NCBI GenBank assembly: GCA_016432725.1
Contig: JACJDG010000003.1
Location: forward strand, 5,486,001 to 5,550,000
Reading direction: 5' to 3'
Origin: Streptomyces sp. DHE7-1
GTDB taxonomy: Bacteria; Actinomycetota; Actinomycetes; Streptomycetales; Streptomycetaceae
DNA: 64,000 nucleotides
Of this stretch, positions 45,584-54,625 are shown piece after piece. The position numbers were made by a program, and so were the translations under genes. The notes beneath the pieces are model-generated. The model searched no databases. It had not been told where the DNA came from and saw only the letters and a program-made list of their open reading frames with translations. Position 1 is the first letter of the stretch. Each line of letters begins with the position of its first letter.

Positions 45584-46549
45584 ATGAAGGGCACAGTGGG
45601 TGAGTTGGGTGAGTTCGGGCTCATCCGGGAGCTGACCTCCCGTCTCACCACGACCCCGGTGGTCCGGGTCGGCCCCGGTGACGACGCCGCGGTGGTCGCC
45701 GCGCCCGACCGCCGGGTGGTGGCGAGCACCGACATCCTGCTGGAGGGACGGCACTTCCGCCGCGACTGGTCCACGGCGTACGACGTCGGGCGCAAGGCCG
45801 CGGCGCAGAACCTCGCGGACATCGCCGCGATGGGCGCCGTGCCGACCGCGCTGCTGCTCGGCCTGGTCGTCCCGGCCGAACTCCCGGTCACCTGGCCGAC
45901 CGAGCTGATGGACGGGCTGCGCGACGAGTGCCAGGTCGCCGGAGCCGCGGTCGTGGGCGGGGACGTGGTCCGCGGGGACACCATCATGGTGTCGATCACC
46001 GCGCTCGGCGACCTGCGCAACCAGGAGCCGGTGACCCGCGCCGGCGCCCAGCCCGGCGATCTCGTGGCCGTCACGGGCTGGCTGGGCTGGTCCGCGGCCG
46101 GCTACGCGGTGCTCTCCCGCGGCTTCCGCTCGCCGCGCGCCTTCGTGGAGGCCCACCGGCGCCCCGAACCGCCGTACCACGCGGGTCCGGCCGCCGCCGC
46201 GCTCGGCGCCACCGCGATGTGCGACGTCAGCGACGGACTGATCGCCGACCTCGGGCACATCGCCGAGGCCAGCAAGGTGCGCATCGACATCCGGTCCGGC
46301 GCGATCGACATCCCGACGCAGATGAACGACATCGGGCAGGCCGTCGGCGTCGACCCGCTGCAGTGGGTGCTGACCGGGGGAGAGGACCACGCGATCGTGG
46401 CCACGTTCCCGCCGGACGCCAAGCTCCCGGCCCGCTGGAAGGTGATCGGCGAGGTCCTCAACCCCTCGGCGCTGCCCCAGGTGACCGTCGACGGGGCCCC
46501 GTGGACCAGCAAGGGCGGCTGGGACCACTTCGGGGACATCGAGTCGTGA
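45584..46549 (+). CDS. thiL: Thiamine-monophosphate kinase
   Basis: 321 residues. Last step of thiamine diphosphate synthesis. GELGEFGLIRELT, VGPGDDAAVV (Asp metal ligands), DILLEGRHFRRDW, AAQNLADIAAMGA, GGDVVRGD, CDVSDGLIADLGHIAE and GGEDHAIVATF all fit ThiL. Its TGA overlaps the thiD GTG (GTGA), so the two thiamine genes are coupled. Confidence 0.96.
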   Translation: MKGTVGELGEFGLIRELTSRLTTTPVVRVGPGDDAAVVAAPDRRVVASTDILLEGRHFRRDWSTAYDVGRKAAAQNLADIAAMGAVPTALLLGLVVPAELPVTWPTELMDGLRDECQVAGAAVVGGDVVRGDTIMVSITALGDLRNQEPVTRAGAQPGDLVAVTGWLGWSAAGYAVLSRGFRSPRAFVEAHRRPEPPYHAGPAAAALGATAMCDVSDGLIADLGHIAEASKVRIDIRSGAIDIPTQMNDIGQAVGVDPLQWVLTGGEDHAIVATFPPDAKLPARWKVIGEVLNPSALPQVTVDGAPWTSKGGWDHFGDIES

Positions 46550-47336
46550 TCCCCCGGGTACTCACGGTCGCCGGGTCCGACTCCGGCGGCGGCGCGGGCG
46601 TGCAGGCCGACCTGAAGACGATGCTGGCGCACGGCGTGCACGGGATGAGCGTGATCACGGCGGTGACCGCGCAGAACTCGCTGGGCGTGCAGGGCGCCTG
46701 GGAGCTGCCCGTGGAGGCCGTACGGGCCCAGTACCGCAGCGTGGTCGACGACATCGGCGTGGGTGCCGTGAAGACCGGGATGCTCGCGTCGGCCGAACTG
46801 GTCGAGGCGGTCGCCGAATTGATCTCCGAGACCGACGCGCCGGCCGTGGTGGACCCGGTGGGTGTCTCCAAGCACGGCGATCCGCTGCTGGCCGCCTCCG
46901 CCCTGGACTCGGTCCGGGCCGGCTGCTGCCGGTGGCGACCGTGGCCACGCCCAACCTCGACGAGGTGACCCAACTCACGGGGGTCCGGGTCGAGTCCGAG
47001 GGCGATCTGCGCCGGGCCGCGGCGGCCGTCCTCGGGTACGGGCCGCGCTGGGTGCTGATCAAGGGCGGTCATCTGTCCGGCGACGCCGTGGACCTGCTCA
47101 CGGACGGCTCGCGGGAGCACTGGCTGCGGGCCCCGCGCCACGACAACCGGCACACGCACGGCACGGGCTGCACGCTCGCCTCGGCCGTCGCGTCGGGGCT
47201 GGCGAAGGGCCTGACCGTGCCGGAGGCGGTGACCCGGGCCAAGGAGTACGTGACCGGGGCGATCGCCGCCGGGTTCGCGCTGGGCGCGGGCATCGGACCG
47301 GTGGACCACGGGTGGCGGTTCCGGTCACCGAAGTGA
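46546..47336 (+). CDS. thiD: Hydroxymethylpyrimidine (phosphate) kinase, one frameshift
   Basis: 263 residues after restoring one G at 46921-46922. VLTVAGSDSGGGAGVQADLK start, TAVTAQNSLGV, VGAVKTGMLAS, VVDPVGVSKHGDPLL, TPNLDEVTQLTG and THGTGCTLASAVAS (anion hole and catalytic Asp region) define ThiD. Phosphorylates HMP for thiamine synthesis. Coupled to thiL. Confidence 0.95.
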
Positions 47337-47403
47337 TCCTGCCGCCGCGGGAGACGGGACAGCGGGAGACGGGACCGCGGGAGACGCTGAACGCGGGCAC
47401 GGC

Positions 47404-47435
47404 AAAAAGCCGGCCCACCCTGAGGTGGACCGGCT
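47404..47435 (-). terminator. Terminator of rpmB
   Basis: AGCCGGCCCACC (47408-47419) and GGTGGACCGGCT (47424-47435). On the minus strand the stem is followed by TTTT. It also faces the end of thiD. Confidence 0.8.
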
Positions 47436-47477
47436 CAGTGCGGCGGACCGGACGGTGGCCGCGCGCTCAGCTAAGCG

Positions 47478-47663
47478 TCAGCGCGAGACCTTGCCGGCCT
47501 TGATGCACGAGGTGCAGGCGTTCACGCGCTTCGGCGTCCCGCCGACCACGGTACGCACACGCTGGATGTTCGGGTTCCAGCGGCGGGACGTACGGCGGTG
47601 CGAGTGCGAGATGTTGTTGCCGAAGCCCGGCCCCTTGCCGCAGACGTCGCAGTTGGCAGCCAC
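47478..47663 (-). CDS. rpmB: 50S ribosomal protein L28, zinc-binding form
   Basis: 61 residues. MAANCDVCGKGPGFGNNISH and TPKRVNACTSCIKAGKVSR give two CxxC pairs, the zinc-ribbon (C+) version of L28. GTG start with GGAG seven bases upstream. Isolated between thiD and the Dak gene with palindromic DNA upstream. No Zur-box-like repeat is visible. Confidence 0.96.
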   Translation of the reverse strand: MAANCDVCGKGPGFGNNISHSHRRTSRRWNPNIQRVRTVVGGTPKRVNACTSCIKAGKVSR

Positions 47664-47698
47664 GGGTCACTCCAAAGACTTCAGATGCACTTACGGTT

Positions 47699-47732
47699 GA
47701 TCCCGGCATGCCGGGATCGAGATCCTAGGATC
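47699..47732. promoter_or_regulatory. Two palindromes upstream of rpmB
   Basis: GATCCCGGCATGCCGGGATC (47699-47718) is a perfect 20-bp palindrome; GATCCTAGGATC (47721-47732) is a perfect 12-bp one. Both lie 36-70 bases before the rpmB start. Confidence 0.5.
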
Positions 47733-47922
47733 CGAGACCTTGAGTGGCGTTGCCAGGGGGAATGGCCCGATCGAGATCGGGCAACCGGAGCAGCATACAA
47801 CGGCTGCGTCCGTACCGCGAAACTACCACGGCAGCTCGGGGGCCCGTTCCCGGCCCTCTACCGGAGGCCACCGCTCCGGGGTCTACGCTGCGTCCACGTC
47901 CAAGCAGCTCAGGGAGGCGCAG

Positions 47923-49619
47923 GTGGCGCAGGTGCCGCAGACATTGGACGCTCTCGCGGTGCGCTCCTGGTGCGGTCTGGCGCTGAGCGCGCTCGGGCGG
48001 GCGCGCGAGGAGATCGACGCGATCAACGTCTATCCGGTGGCCGACGGGGACACCGGGACCAATCTGTACCTGACCGTCGAATCGGCCGCCACCGCCGTGG
48101 AGGCCGTGTTCGCCGGGTACGGGACCGGGACCGGGAGCCCTCCCTCGCGGACGCCGCGCGCGCGATGGCCCACGGGGCGCTCATCGGGGCCCGGGGCAAC
48201 TCCGGCACGATCCTCGCCCAGCTCCTGCGGGGCATGGCCCAGGTGCTCGCCGGGGGAGAGACGGGGGAGGTGTCCCACTGCGACGGCGCCGGGCTGCGCG
48301 TGGCCCTGCGGCACGCCGCCGACTCCGCCCGCCAGGCCGTGGCCCACCCCGTCGAGGGCACCGTGCTCACCGTCGCCGCGGCCGCCGCGGCCGCCGCCGA
48401 GAAGGCGGAGGGCGACTGCGCGGCGGTCGCCAGGGCCGCCTACGAGGGCGCCGGCCTGGCGCTGGCCGGGACCCCGGAGCAGCTCGCCGTGCTGCGGCGG
48501 GCCGGAGTGGTCGACGCGGGCGGCCGGGGGCTGGTCACGGTGCTCGGCGCCCTGGTGGAGGCGTGTACGGGCGAGGCGGTCAACGAACTCTCCAGGGCAC
48601 GGGAGGCCGCTCGCGAGACCGCGGCGGCCGTCGCCGGGGCGCACGCGCGCGTGGAGGCCGTCTCCGGCGCGGAGAACTGCGTCGAAGGCGACGACGACGG
48701 CCCCGCCTACGAGGTGATCTACCTCCTGGAGGCCGCGGACGAGGCCGTGGCCCGGTTGCGCACGCGGCTCGACGCCCTCGGGGACTCCCTCGTCGTGGTC
48801 GGCGGCGACGGACTGTGGAACGTGCACGTCCACGTCGACGACGCGGGTGCCGCCGTGGAGGCGGGCGTCGAGGCGGGCCGGCCGTACCGGATCCGGATCA
48901 CCCACTTCGGGGCCGGCGACGTGCACACCGGCGGCGAGCGCCCGCCGCGCGAACGCGTCCAGCGGGCGGTCGTGGCCGTCGTGCCCGGCGAGGGACTGGC
49001 CGGGCTGTACACCGAGGCCGGCGCGACCACCGTGCTCGCCCGCCCCGGGGAGCCGCCCGCCAGCGGGGAGCTGGTGCAGGCCGTACGGCGTGCCCACGCG
49101 CGCGAGGTGGTGCTGCTGCCCAACGACGCCGAACTGCGCCACACCGCCGCCGCGGCCGCCGAGCAGGCCCGTACCGAGGGCATCCGGGTCGCCCTGATCC
49201 CGACCCGCTCCGCGGTCCAGGGCATCGCCGCGCTCGCCGTGCACGAACCCGGACGCCGGTTCGACGAGGACGTCGTCCAGATGACCTCGGCGGCGGGCGC
49301 CACCCGGTACGCCGAGGTCCTCGTCGCCGAACACCGGTCCTGGACGTCGGCCGGCATCTGCCAGGCCGGGGACGTGCTGGGCCTGATCGACGGCGACGTG
49401 GCGGTGATCGGGCCCGACCTCACCGCCACCGCCGAGACCCTCCTGGACCGCATGCTCCGGGCGGGCGGCGAACTGGTCACCCTCGTCGTCGGCGACGAGG
49501 CCCCCGAGTCCGTCGCCACCCACCTGGAGACCCACGTCCGCGAGTCCTACCTGGCGGTGGACACGCTGGTCTACCGGGGCGGCCGCCAGGGATCCCCGCT
49601 GCTCATCGGCGTGGAGTGA
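47923..49619 (+). CDS. DhaL/FakA-like kinase domain protein (DAK2 family), one frameshift
   Basis: 565 residues after restoring one G at 48133-48135. GGGAGG five bases before GTG 47923 decides the start. Residues ~1-195 form a DhaL-type ATP-binding domain (NVYPVADGDTGTNLYLTVES, ARGNSGTILAQLLRG); the Asp cluster binds Mg-ATP. The middle and C-terminal parts match FakA (VHVHVDDAGAAVEAG, VVLLPNDAELRHTA, MTSAAGATRYAEV). FakA phosphorylates fatty acids bound to a DegV-like FakB. No fakB gene is in the window. It usually precedes recG. Confidence 0.87.
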
Positions 49620-49642
49620 CCCCGGTGCCGTGAGCCGCCCGC

Positions 49643-52597
49643 TCAGTGGTCCGGCAGGGCGCCCAGCAGCTCCTCGGCCTCGGCCCGGCGGGAGCGTGCC
49701 GTGTCGTCCGGCGTACCGGCGCCCTCGTACGCCGCGAGGACACCGCGCGCGCGTGCCGCCGCCTCCGCCGGACGGCCGAGGCCCGCCTCCAGCCGGCCGG
49801 CGGCGAGCTCGGCACCGGTGCGGCCGTGCAGTCCCTCCGCGCCGAGCGCGCCGAACAGCTCGGCCGCGCGGTCCATCCGGGCCAGCGCCGCCTCGAAGGC
49901 CTCCCCGGCGTCCTGCTCGCCGTCCTCGGAGCCCCCGGCCGACCGGGCCAGCAGATCACCGAACTGACGGTGCGTGTTCGCCAGTTCCGCGGTGAGCCGG
50001 TCCCGGACCGCCGGTTCCGCCGCCGCCAGGGCCCGCTCGCACTCGCGCACCGCCTCCGCCATCAGCGCCCGCGCTCCGTCCGCCGGCCCCTCGCCGCGCA
50101 GCGCCAGCCAGGCACGGGCGCGCACCGAGCGCACCAGGAAGTACGGGTTGCCGAGCCCGCGCCACAACTCGCCCGCGCGCGCGTAGGCGCGGTCCGCGTC
50201 CTCGAGCAGCCCCGCGTCGCCCAGCGACTCCGCGGCGAGATGCGCGAGCGTGGCGTGGTCCTGCTGCTCGGGCCAGTGCCGGGCGATCCCGGCGGCCCGC
50301 AGCCGCCGTTCCGCCGCCTCCCGGTGCTCGCCCAGCTCGCTCAGGCAGTCCCCGAGCCACCACAGCGCCTGCACGACGGCCCCTTCGCCGTGCGTCTCGG
50401 CGGTCAGGTCGGGCAGCGCCGACTCCAGCACCTCGGCGGCCTCCGCGCACCGCCCCTCACGCAGCAGGAAGCCGCCGAGCTGGTGGCGCGCCCACGCGCC
50501 CAGCGTGCCGCTCTCGCCCGCCTCGTCGGCCCAGTGCGCGGCCTCCAGCGCGTGCTCCGCGGCCTCCCCGGTCCCGCCCCGGCCGCCGATCACCTCGGCG
50601 AGCTGGAGATGGAGCTGGGCCCTTCCGGCCGGCTCCACGTAGGGGCCGCCGTGCTCCAGCGCCGACCGCAGCGCCCGCTCGGTCCCGGCCGCGTCGCCGA
50701 GCCCGTGGGCCAGCCCGGCCGCCTCGACCTCGTACTCCAGCGCGAACCAGGGCAGACCGGCCGCCACGTACTCGGCGGCGGCCAGCGCGTAGCCCTCGGC
50801 GGCCCGCTCCGCGTCCCCGGTGAGCGCGGCCAGCCCGGCGAGCATCCCGCTCGCCTCGGCGGCCCGGGCGGCCAGCCGTACGTCGCCGTCCGCGCGTCCG
50901 CCGACGAGCGCCCGCACCTCCCGCACGGCCTGTCCGGTCTCCGCGAGCGCCGCCTCCGCGCCGTCGCCCGTGTTTCCGTCGCCGAGGTGCTCGTGCAGCC
51001 GCCGTACGAGGATCCGCGCCCGGCTCATCAGCACCGCCGCCGTCTGCCGTACTCCGGTGCCCTCCGCGGCGTACAGCGCGAGCACCTCGTCGCGGAGCGC
51101 GGCGACCGCCGTCACCGCGGCGTCCGTATCGCCCGCCAGCGCCCGCGCGTACGCACCGCGCGCGCGTGCCGCCAGCGCCTCGCCGGGGTCGCCTGCCTCC
51201 GCGTACAGCGCGGCGGCCCGCTCGAACAGGGGGGCGCCCTCGGGGCCGCGTTCCATCGCCTCGTGGTCGGCGATCTCCGCCCGGTCGCGCGGGTCCAGCC
51301 CGGTCCCCTCGGCGTCGGCGGCCCGCGCGACCGCGGCCCACGCCTCCAGAGCGTGCGGCCGCAGCGTGTCCGACAGCCGCCGCGCCTCGGCCAGCAGGGC
51401 CGCCAGGCCCGACTCGCCGGAACCGGCGGCCGGCTCGGGCGCCTCGGGCGCGGCCGGCGCGACCACCGCCGCCGGGCGGGCGCGCACGGTGCGCACCCCG
51501 AGCGGCAGCCGCTCCGCCAGCGGCTCCTGGGCCATCCGCGCGCGGACGCGGTCACCGACGTACGAGGTGCCGTTGCGCGCGTCGAACCGCGCCGCCAGCT
51601 CCAGCGCCTCCGCGCGCGCGTGGGCGGCCAGTTCCGCCGCGGTCCGCTCCCGGCCGGCCGGTCCCGGCACCGGATGCCCGCCCAGACCGAGGACGGTCAG
51701 CCGGTCCATCAGCAGCGCCACCACGGCCAGGAAGTCCAGCCGGCTGCGCGGATGCCCGGTGTCCGTGAAGTACGCAGGCCGCTCGGCCAGCAGTTCCAGA
51801 CCGCGCGCCTCGTTCCCGGTCAGGGCGCAGAACTCCACGTGGTCGGCGTAGGCGCCGCGCATGCTCTCCATGGGGCGCACCAGGCGGAACCCGCGCAGAT
51901 GGTGGGCACGGGCCTCCTCGGTCCGGCCCAGCCGCAGCAGCGGCGCCAGCGAGGAGGCCAGCACGGTGTGCGGCTCGTGGGCGCAGCTGTACTCGCCCTC
52001 CAGGACCGGCCGCCACAGCCGCAGCGCCTCCGCGTCCTCGCCGCACTCGACCTGCCAGGTGCCCTGGCCGTGCAGCTCGCAGGCGTGGCAGTCGGCCATC
52101 CGGTCCCGGTCCGCGGCCAGCCAGGCCGCGTACGCCCGCCCGGCCCGGCCGAGGTCGCCGACGTGCGCGGCCACGCTGAACTCGGCGGCGCGCACGGCTC
52201 GTTCGGAGTGCCCGGCGAGCCGGTAGCGGTGCTCCATCTCGGCGAGCCACTTCTCGACCGAGGCCAGCGGGACGTGCGGCTGGTCCAGCATGCCCGCCGA
52301 CATCCACTTGAAGACCCAGTGCAGCGAGTGCGTCTCGTACTCGTCGAAGTCCTCGGGCCGTTCGTCCCACATGCGCAGCAGCCGCGCGAACGGGACGAAC
52401 ATCTTGTCCTTCTCGGAGCTGTAGTTGTAGACCTTCAGCTGGTGCCCGAGCGCCTCGATCACGGCGAGCGGGACGTCCAGCCGCTCGGCCTCGGCGAGCA
52501 GCTGCTCCGCGCGCGCGTTGCGGGCCGGTCCCTCCGGCAGGCCGGAGTTCTCCGCCATCGCCCGGCGCAGCGCGTCGAAGTCCGTGATCTCGCCCAT
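49643..52597 (-). CDS. Large TPR-rich protein coupled to the Hsp90-like gene
   Basis: 984 residues, no named family. The N-terminal ~330 residues (TDFDALRRAMAENSGLPEGP, KVYNYSSEKDKMFVPFARLL, CHACELHGQGTWQVECGEDA) form a distinct helical domain; residues ~450-984 are tetratricopeptide-like helix pairs rich in Ala, Glu, Leu and Arg. No signal peptide or membrane segment. Its ATG overlaps the Hsp90 TGA as TGATG, so translation is coupled. TPR proteins are classic Hsp90 partners in eukaryotes, so a chaperone-adaptor role is possible (inference). Confidence 0.85.
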   Translation of the reverse strand: MGEITDFDALRRAMAENSGLPEGPARNARAEQLLAEAERLDVPLAVIEALGHQLKVYNYSSEKDKMFVPFARLLRMWDERPEDFDEYETHSLHWVFKWMSAGMLDQPHVPLASVEKWLAEMEHRYRLAGHSERAVRAAEFSVAAHVGDLGRAGRAYAAWLAADRDRMADCHACELHGQGTWQVECGEDAEALRLWRPVLEGEYSCAHEPHTVLASSLAPLLRLGRTEEARAHHLRGFRLVRPMESMRGAYADHVEFCALTGNEARGLELLAERPAYFTDTGHPRSRLDFLAVVALLMDRLTVLGLGGHPVPGPAGRERTAAELAAHARAEALELAARFDARNGTSYVGDRVRARMAQEPLAERLPLGVRTVRARPAAVVAPAAPEAPEPAAGSGESGLAALLAEARRLSDTLRPHALEAWAAVARAADAEGTGLDPRDRAEIADHEAMERGPEGAPLFERAAALYAEAGDPGEALAARARGAYARALAGDTDAAVTAVAALRDEVLALYAAEGTGVRQTAAVLMSRARILVRRLHEHLGDGNTGDGAEAALAETGQAVREVRALVGGRADGDVRLAARAAEASGMLAGLAALTGDAERAAEGYALAAAEYVAAGLPWFALEYEVEAAGLAHGLGDAAGTERALRSALEHGGPYVEPAGRAQLHLQLAEVIGGRGGTGEAAEHALEAAHWADEAGESGTLGAWARHQLGGFLLREGRCAEAAEVLESALPDLTAETHGEGAVVQALWWLGDCLSELGEHREAAERRLRAAGIARHWPEQQDHATLAHLAAESLGDAGLLEDADRAYARAGELWRGLGNPYFLVRSVRARAWLALRGEGPADGARALMAEAVRECERALAAAEPAVRDRLTAELANTHRQFGDLLARSAGGSEDGEQDAGEAFEAALARMDRAAELFGALGAEGLHGRTGAELAAGRLEAGLGRPAEAAARARGVLAAYEGAGTPDDTARSRRAEAEELLGALPDH

Positions 52598-54423
52598 CAG
52601 TGACCGTTCTCCCCGTGTGTGGCCCACTCCAGCAGACCGATGAACGCCCGGTTGAGCAGCGCCGAGTCCGCCGGCCTGAGCGGGCGCTGTGCCATCAGCA
52701 GCGCCTGCCCGTACAGGGACTCGGTGGCGGTGCCGATCAGCTCCGGGTCGCGGAGCGCGGCGATCCGCCGGATCAGCGGGTTGAGGTGGTTGAGCACCAG
52801 CCGCGCGCGCGGTGCGCCGCCGCGCAGCGAGCCCAGGATGCCCGCCCACAGGTCGTCGGCCCGCTCCTCGGCCTCGGCCCGGGCCTGTTCGTGCCGGGCG
52901 GCCCGGTCGTCCAGGTGCAGCGCGGGCACCGACAGCGGGTGGAACGCGCGCAGGACGACGTCACAGCCCAGCGGGTCGAGCTTCGCCCGCGCGGCCGCCA
53001 GGAAGCCGGACAGCGCCAGCTCCTCCGCCGCATCCACCGCGTCCAGATGGGCGGTCACCGTGTCCGCGTCCAGTTCGGCGACCACCGTGCCCGGCCGCAC
53101 CGAGGGCAGCGCCTCCACCAGTTCGCTGTCGTAGGTGTAACCGCCGTTGACCACCCCGACGCCCTGCGCGGAGGCGATCGGCGCGACCTGCCGGTACTCC
53201 TCGACCGTCCGCGTGAAGTGCACCACCGGGTGCCGCTGCGCGAACTCCTCCAGGGAGAGCCGGCCGTCGGAGGTCTCGAACGGCAGCCACGGCAGCATCG
53301 TGCGGAGCATCTCCCCGTCGTGCCGGGCCAGGGACTTCACGCCCAGGTGGTGCACGGCCAGGAACGCCGCCAGCCGCTCCGGGTCGCCGGCCGCCAGTCC
53401 GGTCAGCCAGGACCTGATCCGCTCGCCCAGGGCCTCCCGCACGGCCGCCAGCGTCTCGTCCTCGTACAGCGCCTCGCGCGAGGCCGTGGGCCGCAGGCTG
53501 TCGGTGTCCAGCACACAGCGCACGAAGAACGCCCAGTCCGGCAGGAGCTGTTCGGCCCGCTCGGTGAGCAGCATGCCCTTCAGGTGCACCCGGTGCGTGG
53601 CCCGCTGCGCCGGGCTGACCGCCGACGGCAGCACGTACGCCACCCCGCGGATCCCGGCGACCGGCACGTCCAGGCCGATCGAGTCCAGCGGGGTGAACCC
53701 GAACAGCTCGTGGCAGTGCCGGGCCAGCGCCACCCTCCGGGCGGCCGGAGAGGGGTACGGGCGGTCCCAGGGCGCCGGCAGGTCGGTGACCGCCTCCCCG
53801 TCCACCCGGACGTCGTACGGCAGCAGCGAACCGAAGTCCCGGGCCAGGGCGCGGACCCGCTCGGGCGACAGCCATTCCGCGGCACCGGCCCGCGCCACCA
53901 GGTGCACGGTGGTACCCGGCTCGGGACGCTCCGCGTCCGGCAGCGTGCGCACCGAGTACGAGCCGTCGTCACGGGCCGTCCACTCCACCGGCGGCGCCCC
54001 GGGCGTACGGGCGCTGCGGCTGACCACCCGGATCCGCTCGGCGACCACGAAACAGGCCAGCAGGCCGATGCCGAACTGCCCGAGGAAGTCGGACCGGGCC
54101 TCCTGCACGCCGTCCGCCCGCTTCGAGCTGCGGCCGATGGTCGCCAGCAGGCTGTGCACGTCCGGCTCGGTGAGCCCGACGCCGGTGTCCTCCACCCGCA
54201 GCGTCCCGTCCGCCGCGTACAGCCGCACCCGCGCCGGAGCGCCGGGATCCTCGGCCTGTCGGGCCGTGATGGCGTCCACCGCGTTCTGCAGCAGTTCGCG
54301 CAGATAGACCTTGGGACTGGAGTAGAGGTGATGGGAGAGCAGGTCCACCAGACCGCGCAGGTCGACCTGGAACGTGTGGGGTGACTGGGATGCCTGGGAT
54401 GGCTGTGAGGTCTGGGAGTCCAT
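52597..54423 (-). CDS. Hsp90-family GHKL ATPase
   Basis: 608 residues. N-terminal ATPase: LRELLQNAVDAI (metal-binding Asn), VEDTGVGLTEPDVHSLLATI, GRSSKRAD, FGIGLLACFVVAERI and PGTTVHLVARAG. A middle domain (VHLKGMLLTERAEQLLPDWA, DSLRPTASREALYED, with the Arg that contacts ATP) and a shorter C-terminal dimer domain (VLNHLNPLIRRIAAL) follow. It is divergent in detail from HtpG but complete. The Gln/Ser-rich start MDSQTSQPSQASQSP has no clear ribosome site; a GTG further on is possible. No CIRCE or HAIR element is seen upstream. Confidence 0.92.
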   Translation of the reverse strand: MDSQTSQPSQASQSPHTFQVDLRGLVDLLSHHLYSSPKVYLRELLQNAVDAITARQAEDPGAPARVRLYAADGTLRVEDTGVGLTEPDVHSLLATIGRSSKRADGVQEARSDFLGQFGIGLLACFVVAERIRVVSRSARTPGAPPVEWTARDDGSYSVRTLPDAERPEPGTTVHLVARAGAAEWLSPERVRALARDFGSLLPYDVRVDGEAVTDLPAPWDRPYPSPAARRVALARHCHELFGFTPLDSIGLDVPVAGIRGVAYVLPSAVSPAQRATHRVHLKGMLLTERAEQLLPDWAFFVRCVLDTDSLRPTASREALYEDETLAAVREALGERIRSWLTGLAAGDPERLAAFLAVHHLGVKSLARHDGEMLRTMLPWLPFETSDGRLSLEEFAQRHPVVHFTRTVEEYRQVAPIASAQGVGVVNGGYTYDSELVEALPSVRPGTVVAELDADTVTAHLDAVDAAEELALSGFLAAARAKLDPLGCDVVLRAFHPLSVPALHLDDRAARHEQARAEAEERADDLWAGILGSLRGGAPRARLVLNHLNPLIRRIAALRDPELIGTATESLYGQALLMAQRPLRPADSALLNRAFIGLLEWATHGENGH

Positions 54424-54625
54424 CGTCGCAGCGCCGGCGGGGGAGCGTGCGTTCGGCGCGGGGTCGGGCGGTCCCGGGTGGGGCGGTGACCGCGGGGGAT
54501 GGCCGGAGCGCGCCATCCTAGAGCCGGAACGGGCCACCTGACCAGCGGTTTCGCGAACCCCGCACGGCTCGTGCGCACGACGCCGCCGGCCGGCCGCTAC
54601 GGCTTTGTCGGTGCGGTGGTGTGCA

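Noticed and set aside
47664..47922. Zur box before zinc-type rpmB
   Set aside because: The palindromes there are GC-rich and lack the TGAAAATGATTTTCA-like pattern.
54424..54625. Heat-shock operator (CIRCE or HAIR) before the Hsp90 gene
   Set aside because: Neither TTAGCACTC nor CTTGAGT-type inverted repeats are present.
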